A stretch of 11,867 nucleotides of DNA, taken from Sphingobacterium sp. UBA1575. Lineage in GTDB: Bacteria > Bacteroidota > Bacteroidia > Sphingobacteriales > Sphingobacteriaceae. The notes beneath the pieces were generated by a model. The model worked only from the letters and a program-made list of their open reading frames with translations. It did not search any database and was not told the DNA's origin. Shown here one piece after another: positions 6,000 to 11,867 of the stretch. The position numbers and the translations under genes are program-made. Within the stretch, counting starts at the first letter, position 1; every line of letters begins with the position of its first letter. Location of the stretch: the NCBI GenBank assembly GCA_002322865.1, contig DCOH01000032.1, positions 1-11,867 on the forward strand. Direction: 5' to 3'.

Positions 6000-7140
6000 A
6001 TAATTCATACTGCAATAATCGACAGTCCAGTTTACCATTGAAGAATTCAAAACGACGGGAAGCACGCAATCCAATCTTTTTAGCAAGATCTGGGTTTCCG
6101 GTAAACACATAACCCCTGTAACCTTGGCATTCCTTTTTCAGGAAATCCCCGATACGGGCGTAGGTCATCTCCAGTTTACTATGCGTCCCTAAGCGCTCGC
6201 CATATTCCGGATTGAACATGATGACGCCCTGACCAACAGGAATAGTCGTTTCTGCGAAGTCGCAGACTTCAAATTTAATCAGATGTTCTACCCCAGCAGT
6301 CCTTGCATTCAATTTTGCAATTTCAATGGCTTCGGACGAAATATCCGAAGCAATGATTTCTGGAAGGTTGGTTTTTTCGGTAATATCTTTTAGGATGCGG
6401 CGCTCATTAAAGAACACCTCCTCATCATAACCTTTAAAATGCATGAAGGAATAATTCATACGCAGCAGTCCCGGCTTTCTGGTCTGTGCCATCAAGGCAG
6501 CCTCGATCGCAAGGGTTCCAGAACCACACATCGGATTGACAAAAGGCGATCTCCGGTTCCATTGGGTAGCCATGATGGTTGCACTTGCCAAGGCTTCCAA
6601 CATCGGCGCCTTGCCCGGATGTTTTCTATAACTGTGTTTTGCCAAGGTTTCACCCGAAGTATCCAAAAATATCTCGGCGCGATCTTCCATCCAATGAAGG
6701 TGGATCACCGCCCGGTTAAGGTCAGGACCTGAATTAGGGCGCATGCCTTTTTTATCCTTGATCCGATCCACAATAGCATCCTTCACTTTCACATTGGCGA
6801 ATAAAGGCGTGGTGATCGTTTCGTTGTGCACGTTGGATGTTACGGAGAAGTAACCATCCAAAGGAAGGTAATCCTCCCAAGGAATCTGCACCAGATTTTT
6901 ATAAAGTTCATTCGCATCCTTCGCACGAAAGGCCTTTAATTCATAATACACCTGGCTTGCAATATGCAAATTCAGGTTCAGTTTTATACACTCATTTACA
7001 GAGGCATACAATTCTACCCCGGTATTAAAACTACGCTTTATATCAAATCCTAATTCGCGGACTTCCTGTTCTAAAAATGGAGATAAACGTCGGTTACATG
7101 TGACGATTACCTTACTTCTGCTGTTGAAAACTTCTGCCAT
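5980..7140 (-). CDS. THUMP-domain class I SAM-dependent RNA methyltransferase (RlmL N-terminal/YpsC-like)
   Basis: A 386-residue predicted rRNA or tRNA guanine-N2 methyltransferase. The N-terminal 60 residues and the following THUMP region (about 60-160) form the RNA-binding part. KHSYRKHPGKAPMLEALA at 168-185 is the typical linker into the methyltransferase domain. NPMCGSGTLAIEAAL at 202-216 is the SAM-binding motif I, ASDIS at 264-268 the acidic motif II region, and NPEYGERLG at 310-318 motif IV. Most relatives have NPPYGERL, so the second Pro is Glu here. The length fits YpsC-like proteins and the N-terminal half of E. coli RlmL; the RlmK half is absent. The ATG at 7140 follows a TAACTTTG element by 7 nt. 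It is the first gene of the minus-strand run and overlaps the HD gene. Confidence 0.9.
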   Translation of the reverse strand: MAEVFNSRSKVIVTCNRRLSPFLEQEVRELGFDIKRSFNTGVELYASVNECIKLNLNLHIASQVYYELKAFRAKDANELYKNLVQIPWEDYLPLDGYFSVTSNVHNETITTPLFANVKVKDAIVDRIKDKKGMRPNSGPDLNRAVIHLHWMEDRAEIFLDTSGETLAKHSYRKHPGKAPMLEALASATIMATQWNRRSPFVNPMCGSGTLAIEAALMAQTRKPGLLRMNYSFMHFKGYDEEVFFNERRILKDITEKTNLPEIIASDISSEAIEIAKLNARTAGVEHLIKFEVCDFAETTIPVGQGVIMFNPEYGERLGTHSKLEMTYARIGDFLKKECQGYRGYVFTGNPDLAKKIGLRASRRFEFFNGKLDCRLLQYELYEGSKD

Positions 7141-7147
7141 ATTTCTG

Positions 7148-7155
7148 CAAAGTTA
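7148..7155 (-). promoter_or_regulatory. Candidate -7 element for the RNA methyltransferase gene (TAACTTTG)
   Basis: On the minus strand TAACTTTG matches TAnnTTTG exactly, 7 nt before the ATG. The run TTTTTTG upstream is only 13 nt away, shorter than the usual spacing of about 19. It lies in the 65-bp divergent gap with the DUF3127 gene, where a promoter is needed. Confidence 0.45.
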
Positions 7156-7195
7156 CTTATTCTGTAAGCAAAAAATGTTTAATTTTACGGTTTAA

Positions 7196-7203
7196 TAAAT
7201 TTG
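7196..7203 (+). promoter_or_regulatory. Candidate -7 element for the DUF3127 gene (TAAATTTG)
   Basis: TAAATTTG matches TAnnTTTG exactly and ends 2 nt before the ATG at 7206. If used, the mRNA would start at or just inside the start codon. The -33 region has TGTTTA but no exact TTTG. The real promoter may be elsewhere in the short divergent gap. Confidence 0.38.
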
Positions 7204-7205
7204 AT

Positions 7206-7580
7206 ATGGAAATAAGAGGAAAAGTACATGAAGTAGGTGCGATTCAACAAGTAACTGAATCCTTCAAAAAGAGAGATTTAATTGTTGCCTATGCAGAAAA
7301 CCCACAATTCGTAGAATATATTCGTTTTGAAGCAACACAAGATCGTGTAAACATTTTTGACAACCTATCGGTAGGGGATGATATTGAAGTATCTTTTAAC
7401 CTTCGTGGTCGTCCATGGACAAACAAAGAAGGAATTACCACGTATTTCAACTCCTTAGTTGCATGGCGTGTCACTAAATTAGCAAATACGGCAGCAGCAG
7501 CTCCAGCACCTGGATATGCAGATATGCCGCCAGTAGACATCAGCTCAAGCGGTGCTGACGATGATGATTTGCCGTTCTAA
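7206..7580 (+). CDS. DUF3127 protein with SSB-like acidic C-terminal tail
   Basis: A 124-residue small protein of the DUF3127 family, common in Bacteroidetes. Residues 1-91 look like a beta-rich, OB-fold-like domain: MEIRGKVHEVG start, RDLIVAYAENPQFVEYIRFE at 23-42, VGDDIEVSFNLRGRPW at 56-71 and YFNSLVAWRV at 80-89. Residues 92-117 form a flexible Ala/Pro/Ser/Gly linker, and the protein ends DDDDLPF (118-124). That layout (OB-like domain, disordered linker, acidic tail ending in Pro-Phe) is the plan of bacterial single-stranded DNA-binding protein. In SSB the terminal DDDIPF-type peptide recruits replication and repair proteins. A nucleic-acid-binding role is inferred, not shown. The start is fixed by the family's usual MEI-GK opening. 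It is monocistronic, followed by a strong terminator. Confidence 0.88.
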   Translation: MEIRGKVHEVGAIQQVTESFKKRDLIVAYAENPQFVEYIRFEATQDRVNIFDNLSVGDDIEVSFNLRGRPWTNKEGITTYFNSLVAWRVTKLANTAAAAPAPGYADMPPVDISSSGADDDDLPF

Positions 7581-7602
7581 GCATTCCAGCTGATAGTATA
7601 AC

Positions 7603-7641
7603 AACATAAAAAAAGGGGATTAAATCCCCTTTTTTTATGTT
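7603..7641. terminator. Bidirectional rho-independent terminator
   Basis: Perfect 18-bp arms (7603-7620 and 7624-7641) surround a 3-nt TAA loop. The stem has a GGGGAT/ATCCCC top and a 7-bp A/T tract, so each strand ends in seven T residues after the GC-rich part. It sits between the stops of the convergent DUF3127 gene (7580) and oxygenase gene (7649) and should terminate both. Confidence 0.92.
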
Positions 7642-7648
7642 CAAATTT

Positions 7649-8611
7649 TTACATTTTCAAACCAATCTCTCTTAACCTCTCATCCAAATACTGCCCTGCT
7701 GTGTAATCTTCATATGCTTTCGGATGTTCCGCATCCACACAAGAATCCAACGAAGCCAGACTCATACTCGATTTTGGATGTAAAAAGAAAGGCACGGAAT
7801 ACCTGGAGGTCTTCATCAATTCACGTGGAGGGTTTACCACACGATGCGTTGTTGATTTTAACTTATTGTTCGTCAAGCGCTGCAACATATCACCCACGTT
7901 CACCACGATGTCCTCCCCTTTTGCTTTGATGGCAAACCACTCGTTATCTTTCGTCAATACCTCTAATCCATCGGCAGAAGCACCGATCAATAAGGTGATC
8001 AGGTTGATATCCTCATGCGCACCGGCTCTAACCGCATCATCAGGAATAGTTTCCGGATTTTCGATCGGGAAATAATGTATCGCACGTAAAATAGAGTTTC
8101 CATTGTGAACAAATGGCTCGAAATAATCCTCTGGTAGTGCTAAATAGGTAGCGATTGCTTTTAGGATGTTTCTTCCTGCGTCTTCCAGTTTTTGATAGAT
8201 CTCTCCTGTCACCTGATCGAAGGCCGGTAGTTCCGCCACTTTCGGGCTGTCTGGAAAATCGGTTTTCGAATATTCCTCATCCGTTATGGTCTGTCCTCGC
8301 TGCCAAAACTCTTTCAAATCTGGTGTCTTCGAATCCTTTGCCTTCTCACGACCTTTGGCCGTATAACCGCGTTGTCCTGCCAACTCCGGAAACTCATAAT
8401 TCCGTTTGGTATCTTCCGGAAGATCAAAAAATGCTTTAACAGTTTTATAAAGCTCATCAATCAATTCTGCCGATAGACCATGGTTCGCAATAGTCACGAA
8501 TCCAGTCTCATTGAATGCTTTTCCAATATCTTGGACAAATTGATTTCTTTGGGCCTCATCTCCAGCGGTATAATGCTGTAGATCTAATCTAGGAATGTTT
8601 ACTAATGCCAT
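7649..8611 (-). CDS. Isopenicillin N synthase-like 2-oxoglutarate/Fe(II) oxygenase
   Basis: A 320-residue non-haem iron oxygenase. Residues 4-110 match the DIOX_N domain (NIPRLDL, GKAFNETGFVTIANHGLS at 30-47), and about 172-278 the double-stranded beta-helix core. Iron ligands are His199, Asp201 and His256 (HEDINLITLL, then STTHRVVNP), and RYS at 270-272 is the usual RxS motif for 2-oxoglutarate binding. The active site is complete. Relatives hydroxylate or desaturate diverse small molecules using O2 and usually 2-oxoglutarate. The substrate is unknown, and no biosynthetic cluster surrounds it, so an antibiotic role is not implied. The ATG at 8611 fits the family start. It is a single-gene unit with its own promoter upstream and the shared terminator downstream. 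Confidence 0.9.
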   Translation of the reverse strand: MALVNIPRLDLQHYTAGDEAQRNQFVQDIGKAFNETGFVTIANHGLSAELIDELYKTVKAFFDLPEDTKRNYEFPELAGQRGYTAKGREKAKDSKTPDLKEFWQRGQTITDEEYSKTDFPDSPKVAELPAFDQVTGEIYQKLEDAGRNILKAIATYLALPEDYFEPFVHNGNSILRAIHYFPIENPETIPDDAVRAGAHEDINLITLLIGASADGLEVLTKDNEWFAIKAKGEDIVVNVGDMLQRLTNNKLKSTTHRVVNPPRELMKTSRYSVPFFLHPKSSMSLASLDSCVDAEHPKAYEDYTAGQYLDERLREIGLKM

Positions 8612-8627
8612 GTTTATTTTGTTTATA

Positions 8628-8660
8628 CAAAGTTAACGGATAAATAACGTTAAATTCAAT
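8628..8660 (-). promoter_or_regulatory. Candidate promoter for the oxygenase gene
   Basis: On the minus strand, TTG (8660-8658) is followed after 22 nt by TAACTTTG (8635-8628), an exact TAnnTTTG -7 element. The ATG lies 16 nt further on, leaving a short A-rich leader. Spacing is slightly longer than the usual 19-21 nt. Confidence 0.5.
8633..8653. promoter_or_regulatory. Dyad overlapping the oxygenase promoter (possible operator)
   Basis: TTAACG (8633-8638) and CGTTAA (8648-8653) form a 6-bp inverted repeat with a 9-nt spacer, 21 bp in total or two helical turns. It overlaps the -7 element and the -33/-7 spacer, where a repressor would act. The short arms make this tentative. Confidence 0.3.
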
Positions 8661-8693
8661 TATGTCAAGGTTTTATTAAAAATTCACAAAAAG

Positions 8694-8724
8694 TTTGAAT
8701 TATCAATCCAATCTGTTAAATTTG
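8694..8724 (+). promoter_or_regulatory. Bacteroidetes-type promoter of the marR-fadN operon
   Basis: TTTG at 8694-8697 is followed after exactly 19 nt by TAAATTTG at 8717-8724. Both match the sigma-ABfr consensus (TTTG, N19, TAnnTTTG). Transcription would start about 8729-8731, giving a leader of about 50 nt before the marR ATG at 8782. This is the best promoter in the window. Confidence 0.75.
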
Positions 8725-8738
8725 TTATGCATGCATAA
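8725..8738. promoter_or_regulatory. Perfect palindrome at the marR start site (candidate MarR operator)
   Basis: TTATGCATGCATAA is a perfect 14-bp palindrome starting directly after the -7 element and spanning the predicted transcription start. MarR-family repressors bind palindromes of this size and often repress their own operon. No second copy was noticed in the window. Confidence 0.6.
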
Positions 8739-8781
8739 TAAATAAGCAGCATTCATACTACAAGATAAGAATAACCGAAAT

Positions 8782-9228
8782 ATGAGCCAAGACAATACGA
8801 TCGATTACTTTTTAAAGACGGCGTGGCAAACTGTAGCAAATAAATATAATGTGATTGCTTCACAGCATGGGTTCACCCAAGCCGCCGGTTATATTTTGAT
8901 CAATATCCACCGCGACGGTACGCCTGTTTCGCAGATTGCGAATTCCACGGGCGTTAAAACAACCTCTTTGTCCCGGGTGCTGAACAACCTGGAAGGTTTA
9001 GGGTTCATTTATAGGGAGACCAGCGATACGGATAAGCGCTCGGTGAAGGTTTACTTGACAGACCTTGGTCGGGAAAAGCGGAAGATCGCCAAGGATGTAG
9101 TAAGGGAGTTCAATGATTTCCTGAACAATTCTTTCAGCGAAAAAGAACGCGCCTTGATGACCAAGATGTTGGTAAAGATCAGTGAATTGGCTACAAATTA
9201 TTCACCAGTGTTTCAGATAGAGCCTTAA
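8782..9228 (+). CDS. MarR family transcriptional regulator
   Basis: A 148-residue winged helix-turn-helix regulator of typical MarR length. N- and C-terminal helices (about 5-25 and 115-140) would form the dimer interface. The DNA-binding part is about 47-96: TPVSQIANSTGVKTTSLSR covers the helix-turn-helix with its recognition helix, and RETSDTDKRSVKVYLTDLG the beta-wing, with the conserved Asp84-Lys-Arg86. It is 22 bp upstream of fadN on the same strand, so it probably controls beta-oxidation. By analogy with other fatty-acid regulators it may be released by an acyl-CoA or fatty acid; that ligand is inference. Autoregulation through the palindrome at its promoter is likely. Confidence 0.92.
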   Translation: MSQDNTIDYFLKTAWQTVANKYNVIASQHGFTQAAGYILINIHRDGTPVSQIANSTGVKTTSLSRVLNNLEGLGFIYRETSDTDKRSVKVYLTDLGREKRKIAKDVVREFNDFLNNSFSEKERALMTKMLVKISELATNYSPVFQIEP

Positions 9229-9250
9229 TAACATAGAAAAATCAGAAGAT

Positions 9251-11677
9251 ATGAATAGAAATATTAAAAAAGTTGCTGTATTGGGATCTGGAGTAATGGG
9301 ATCCCGGATTGCTTGCCACTTTGCTAATATCGGTGTAGAGGTTTTGTTGATGGACATTGTTCCGAAGGAATTGCTTCCTGCGGAACAGGCCAAGGGATTG
9401 ACCTTGGAAAGTCCAGCAGTCCGCAACAGGATTGTCAACCAATCCTTGGATACGGCGATCAAGTCCAATCCGGCACCATTATTCAGCAAATCCTACGCAA
9501 AGCGCATCACAACTGGAAATTTTGATGATGATATGGCAAAGATTGCCCATGTAGATTGGGTGATTGAAGTCGTCGTAGAACGATTGGATATTAAAAAATC
9601 CGTATTTGATCGGGTAGAGGAATTCCGTAAACCCGGAACATTAATTACCTCCAACACCTCAGGGATTCCGATCCATTTGATGAACGAAGGTCGTTCAGAG
9701 GATTTTAAAGCCCATTTCTGTGGCACACACTTCTTCAACCCGCCGCGATACCTGCAATTATTGGAAATCATTCCTACCCCAGACACGAAGAAAGAGGTGG
9801 TTGATTTCTTGATGTATTATGGAGATCATATGCTGGGCAAGACGGTGGTCCTTTGTAAGGATACACCAGCATTTATCGGTAACCGCATCGGGGTTTATTC
9901 CATGTTGGCTGTTACCCATTTAGTAGACAAATTGGATCTTACGGTAGAAGAAGTAGATAAATATACCGGCCCTGCGATGGGACACCCAAAATCAGCAACC
10001 TTCCGTACAGCGGATGTGGTTGGTTTGGACACTTTGGTGAATGTGGCCAAAGGATTGGAGCAGAATGCCCCTCATGATGAGGCAAAAGGGGTATTTGAAC
10101 TACCTGCGTTCATTACCAAAATGGTAGAGAACAAATGGTTGGGCGAGAAAACCAAAAAAGGATTCTATGAAAAGGTAAAAGACGCCAAAGGAGGATCCGA
10201 AATCCTTTCCCTGAACCTGAAAACGATGGAATATGGCCCGCAGGCGAAAGTAAAATCCAGCACGCTAGAGGCGACAAAAGCGGTGGAAGATATCCGAAAA
10301 AGGATGAAGGTATATGAACAGGGTACCGATAAAGCGGCTACCCTATTCCGTGCCATGCATTATCCATTGTTCGAATATGTTTCCAACAGGGTACCGGAAA
10401 TAACAGATGATTTCTTCCGTATTGACGATGCGATGCGTGCCGGTTTCGGATGGGAAATTGGTCCATTCGAAGTGTGGGATGCTTTAGGCGTTAAAGAGAC
10501 GATCGAAAAGATCAAAACCGAAGAAAAAAGACTTCCTGGACAAACCGGAGAGGTTGCCTCTTGGGTACATGAGATGTTGGATGCAGGCCATAACAGCTTC
10601 TATAAAGTAGAAAATGGTATCCGTCATTACTACGACATCGCATCCAAATCCTATAAGCCGATTCCAGGTACGGAAGATATTATTGTCTTGGACAATATCC
10701 GGGAGTCGAAAACCATTTGGAAGAATTCCGGTGTTTCCATCATCGATTTGGGCGATGGCATCATCAACTGTGAGTTCCACACGAAGATGAACACCATCGG
10801 TGGCGATGTAATCCAAGGATTGAACAAAGCGATCGATCTTGCGGAGAAGGAATACCGTGGTTTGGTCATCTCCAATGATGGCAAGAACTTTTCTGCCGGT
10901 GCAAACATCGGTATGATCTTCATGATGGCGGTAGAACAGGATTATGATGAATTGAATATGGCGGTTCGCATGTTCCAAAATACATCGATGCGGATTCGGT
11001 ATTCCGCAATCCCAGTGGTTGCTGCACCATTCCAATTAGCCTTGGGTGGTGGTTGTGAATTCTCCATGCATGCTGACTTTGTGCAGTGCCATGCAGAAAC
11101 CTATATGGGATTGGTGGAGTTTGGTGTAGGTGTGATCCCAGGTGGTGGTGGATCAAAGGAATTTGCGCTTCGGGCATCCGATGATTACCGTCCGGATCAG
11201 ATCGACCAAAACTATTTCCGCGAACGTTTCTTAACCATCGGTCAGGCGAAAGTTTCCACTTCAGCGGTTGAAGCCTACGAATTAGGTTATCTGCAACAGG
11301 GTAAATACGCCATCACGATGAACCGCGCAAGGTTATTGGCCGACGCGAAAGCAAAAGCGATCGAACTGGCAGAAGCAGGTTATGTACAACCGATCCAACG
11401 TACCGACATCAAAGCCTTAGGCAATACTGCCTTGGGATTGGTCTACGTAGGTGCATCCTCCATGGAAGCTGGTCACTACATCTCCGAACACGACAAGAAG
11501 ATTTCCGAAAAACTAGGCTATGTCATGGCTGGCGGAGACATCTCCCAACCAACCGAGGTATCCGAACAATACCTCCTTGACCTGGAACGCAAAGCTTTCA
11601 TCGAGCTCTGCGCCGAACGGAAAACTTTGGAAAGAATACAGCATATGCTGACGACGGGGAAACCGCTGAGAAACTAG
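9251..11677 (+). CDS. fadN: Bifunctional 3-hydroxyacyl-CoA dehydrogenase/enoyl-CoA hydratase (FadN type)
   Basis: An 808-residue fused enzyme for two beta-oxidation steps: hydration of trans-2-enoyl-CoA and NAD-dependent oxidation of the 3-hydroxyacyl-CoA. The dehydrogenase comes first. GSGVMG at 12-17 is the NAD-binding loop, GTHFFNP at 158-164 supplies His160, LLEII at 170-174 supplies Glu172, and IGNRIG at 209-214 contains conserved Asn211. The second 3HCDH helical region lies about 365-420. The crotonase domain is about 495-700, with NFSAGAN at 546-552 in the oxyanion-hole region and two catalytic glutamates, Glu603 (LGGGCE) and Glu623 (GLVEFG). This dehydrogenase-first order is opposite to E. 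coli FadB and, with the GKPLRN C-terminus, matches Bacillus FadN as I remember it. It is co-transcribed with marR. The thiolase and acyl-CoA dehydrogenase partners are not in the window and may follow it. Confidence 0.94.
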   Translation: MNRNIKKVAVLGSGVMGSRIACHFANIGVEVLLMDIVPKELLPAEQAKGLTLESPAVRNRIVNQSLDTAIKSNPAPLFSKSYAKRITTGNFDDDMAKIAHVDWVIEVVVERLDIKKSVFDRVEEFRKPGTLITSNTSGIPIHLMNEGRSEDFKAHFCGTHFFNPPRYLQLLEIIPTPDTKKEVVDFLMYYGDHMLGKTVVLCKDTPAFIGNRIGVYSMLAVTHLVDKLDLTVEEVDKYTGPAMGHPKSATFRTADVVGLDTLVNVAKGLEQNAPHDEAKGVFELPAFITKMVENKWLGEKTKKGFYEKVKDAKGGSEILSLNLKTMEYGPQAKVKSSTLEATKAVEDIRKRMKVYEQGTDKAATLFRAMHYPLFEYVSNRVPEITDDFFRIDDAMRAGFGWEIGPFEVWDALGVKETIEKIKTEEKRLPGQTGEVASWVHEMLDAGHNSFYKVENGIRHYYDIASKSYKPIPGTEDIIVLDNIRESKTIWKNSGVSIIDLGDGIINCEFHTKMNTIGGDVIQGLNKAIDLAEKEYRGLVISNDGKNFSAGANIGMIFMMAVEQDYDELNMAVRMFQNTSMRIRYSAIPVVAAPFQLALGGGCEFSMHADFVQCHAETYMGLVEFGVGVIPGGGGSKEFALRASDDYRPDQIDQNYFRERFLTIGQAKVSTSAVEAYELGYLQQGKYAITMNRARLLADAKAKAIELAEAGYVQPIQRTDIKALGNTALGLVYVGASSMEAGHYISEHDKKISEKLGYVMAGGDISQPTEVSEQYLLDLERKAFIELCAERKTLERIQHMLTTGKPLRN

Positions 11678-11680
11678 GTT

Positions 11681-11715
11681 TTAGATGATAGATAATAGAT
11701 TATAGACAATAGATA
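11681..11715. repeat. 7-bp tandem repeat (five units)
   Basis: Five head-to-tail heptamers run TTAGATG, ATAGATA, ATAGATT, ATAGACA, ATAGATA, starting 3 bp after the fadN stop. The unit consensus is ATAGATA with one to two changes per copy. It is a short AT-rich microsatellite whose length could vary. It lies upstream of the four-helix-bundle gene; from memory such TAGAT/ATAGAC-rich tracts are seen near these genes in related genomes. Confidence 0.75.
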
Positions 11716-11735
11716 AGTATAGTTTGTTAAAAGCG

Positions 11736-11756
11736 GTGTAATAAAGAATATTACAC
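11736..11756. repeat. Small inverted repeat (hairpin) after fadN
   Basis: GTGTAATA (11736-11743) and TATTACAC (11749-11756) form a perfect 8-bp stem with a 5-nt loop. It is AT-rich and not followed by a good T tract on the plus strand, so it is a poor intrinsic terminator. It could be an operator-like or RNA element for the next gene, 22 bp downstream. Confidence 0.5.
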
Positions 11757-11778
11757 TAAATAAAAAATCCAGGGGTAA

Positions 11779-11867
11779 ATGCACAACATTAAAGAGTTAA
11801 AAGTTTGGCGCAAATCGATAGAATTATCCACTGATATTTATAAAGCATTGATAAACTTTCCTGCTGC
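11779..11867 (+). CDS. Four-helix-bundle protein, 23S rRNA intervening-sequence family (5' part, cut by window edge)
   Basis: The first 29 codons are present; the frame is open to the edge. The start MHNIKELKVWRKSIEL and the following TDIYKALINFP match the opening of the IVP/TIGR02436-type four-helix-bundle family, whose members usually start with a Leu-Lys-Val-Trp segment and are about 115-120 residues. Some are encoded inside 23S rRNA intervening sequences; many, as here, stand alone between ordinary genes. Their function is unclear; nucleic-acid binding has been suggested from fold and charge. An AGGGG 3 nt before the ATG is an unusually good Shine-Dalgarno-like match for this window. The neighbouring 7-bp tandem repeat and hairpin may belong to the same unit. 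Confidence 0.75.
   Translation, partial: MHNIKELKVWRKSIELSTDIYKALINFPA

Noticed and set aside
6000..6110. N-terminal extension of the HD protein up to 6110
   Set aside because: It would overlap the methyltransferase gene by 131 bp. The extra residues do not look like the HD family, whereas ATGs at 5999 and 6008 give the normal length.
7649..8611. Antibiotic (penicillin-like) biosynthesis cluster suggested by the isopenicillin N synthase-like protein
   Set aside because: No NRPS, acyltransferase or other pathway gene is adjacent; this oxygenase family is broad and common in Bacteroidetes.
10484..11035. 183-codon minus-strand open frame inside fadN
   Set aside because: It is antisense to the strongly conserved crotonase region, and its translation resembles no family I know. 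It is a shadow of fadN codon use.
11736..11756. Intrinsic terminator for fadN
   Set aside because: The stem is AT-rich and has no T tract following it on the plus strand, so it is recorded only as an inverted repeat.

Overview
The window looks like chromosomal DNA of a Bacteroidetes bacterium, most likely family Sphingobacteriaceae (Sphingobacterium/Pedobacter type). This is inferred from several signs. Several genes have TAnnTTTG -7 promoter elements, one of them preceded by TTTG at 19 bp. Ribosome-binding sites are mostly absent. Three exported proteins have predicted signal-peptide cleavage sites with Gln at +1. DUF3127 and DUF4197 proteins, a FadN-type fatty-acid oxidation protein and a 23S rRNA intervening-sequence (four-helix-bundle) gene are also present. 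I see no rRNA, tRNA, CRISPR, phage, transposase or recognised defence gene. Coding density is high and no gap exceeds about 170 bp.

Positions 1-7140 hold a run of eight genes, all on the minus strand. In transcription order they are a THUMP-domain RNA methyltransferase, an HD-domain phosphohydrolase overlapping its 3' end, and then three exported hydrolases packed with gaps of 11 and 1 bp: a NAGPA-type phosphodiester glycosidase, a glycerophosphodiester phosphodiesterase and an endonuclease/exonuclease/phosphatase-family protein. These are followed by a DUF4197 lipoprotein, peptidase T and a nitroreductase. The window opens with an imperfect 70-bp palindromic repeat just beyond the nitroreductase stop.

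Positions 7141-8781 hold a DUF3127 OB-fold-like protein with an SSB-like acidic tail (plus strand). It converges on an isopenicillin-N-synthase-like 2-oxoglutarate/Fe(II) oxygenase (minus strand), and a perfect 18-bp-arm bidirectional terminator lies between them. Short divergent promoter regions flank the pair.

Positions 8782-11677 hold a marR-type regulator followed after 22 bp by fadN (fused 3-hydroxyacyl-CoA dehydrogenase and enoyl-CoA hydratase). The marR promoter is the best in the window, and a perfect 14-bp palindrome directly after its -7 element is a strong candidate autoregulatory operator. The right edge holds a 7-bp tandem repeat, a small hairpin and the first 29 codons of a four-helix-bundle (IVP family) gene.

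Most genes are ordinary housekeeping or accessory metabolism. The points most worth a second look are the MarR operator, the exported phosphodiester-hydrolase trio, the SSB-like tail, the TAnnTTTG motifs abutting start codons, and the repeat elements at both edges. I found no convincing undescribed multi-gene system.
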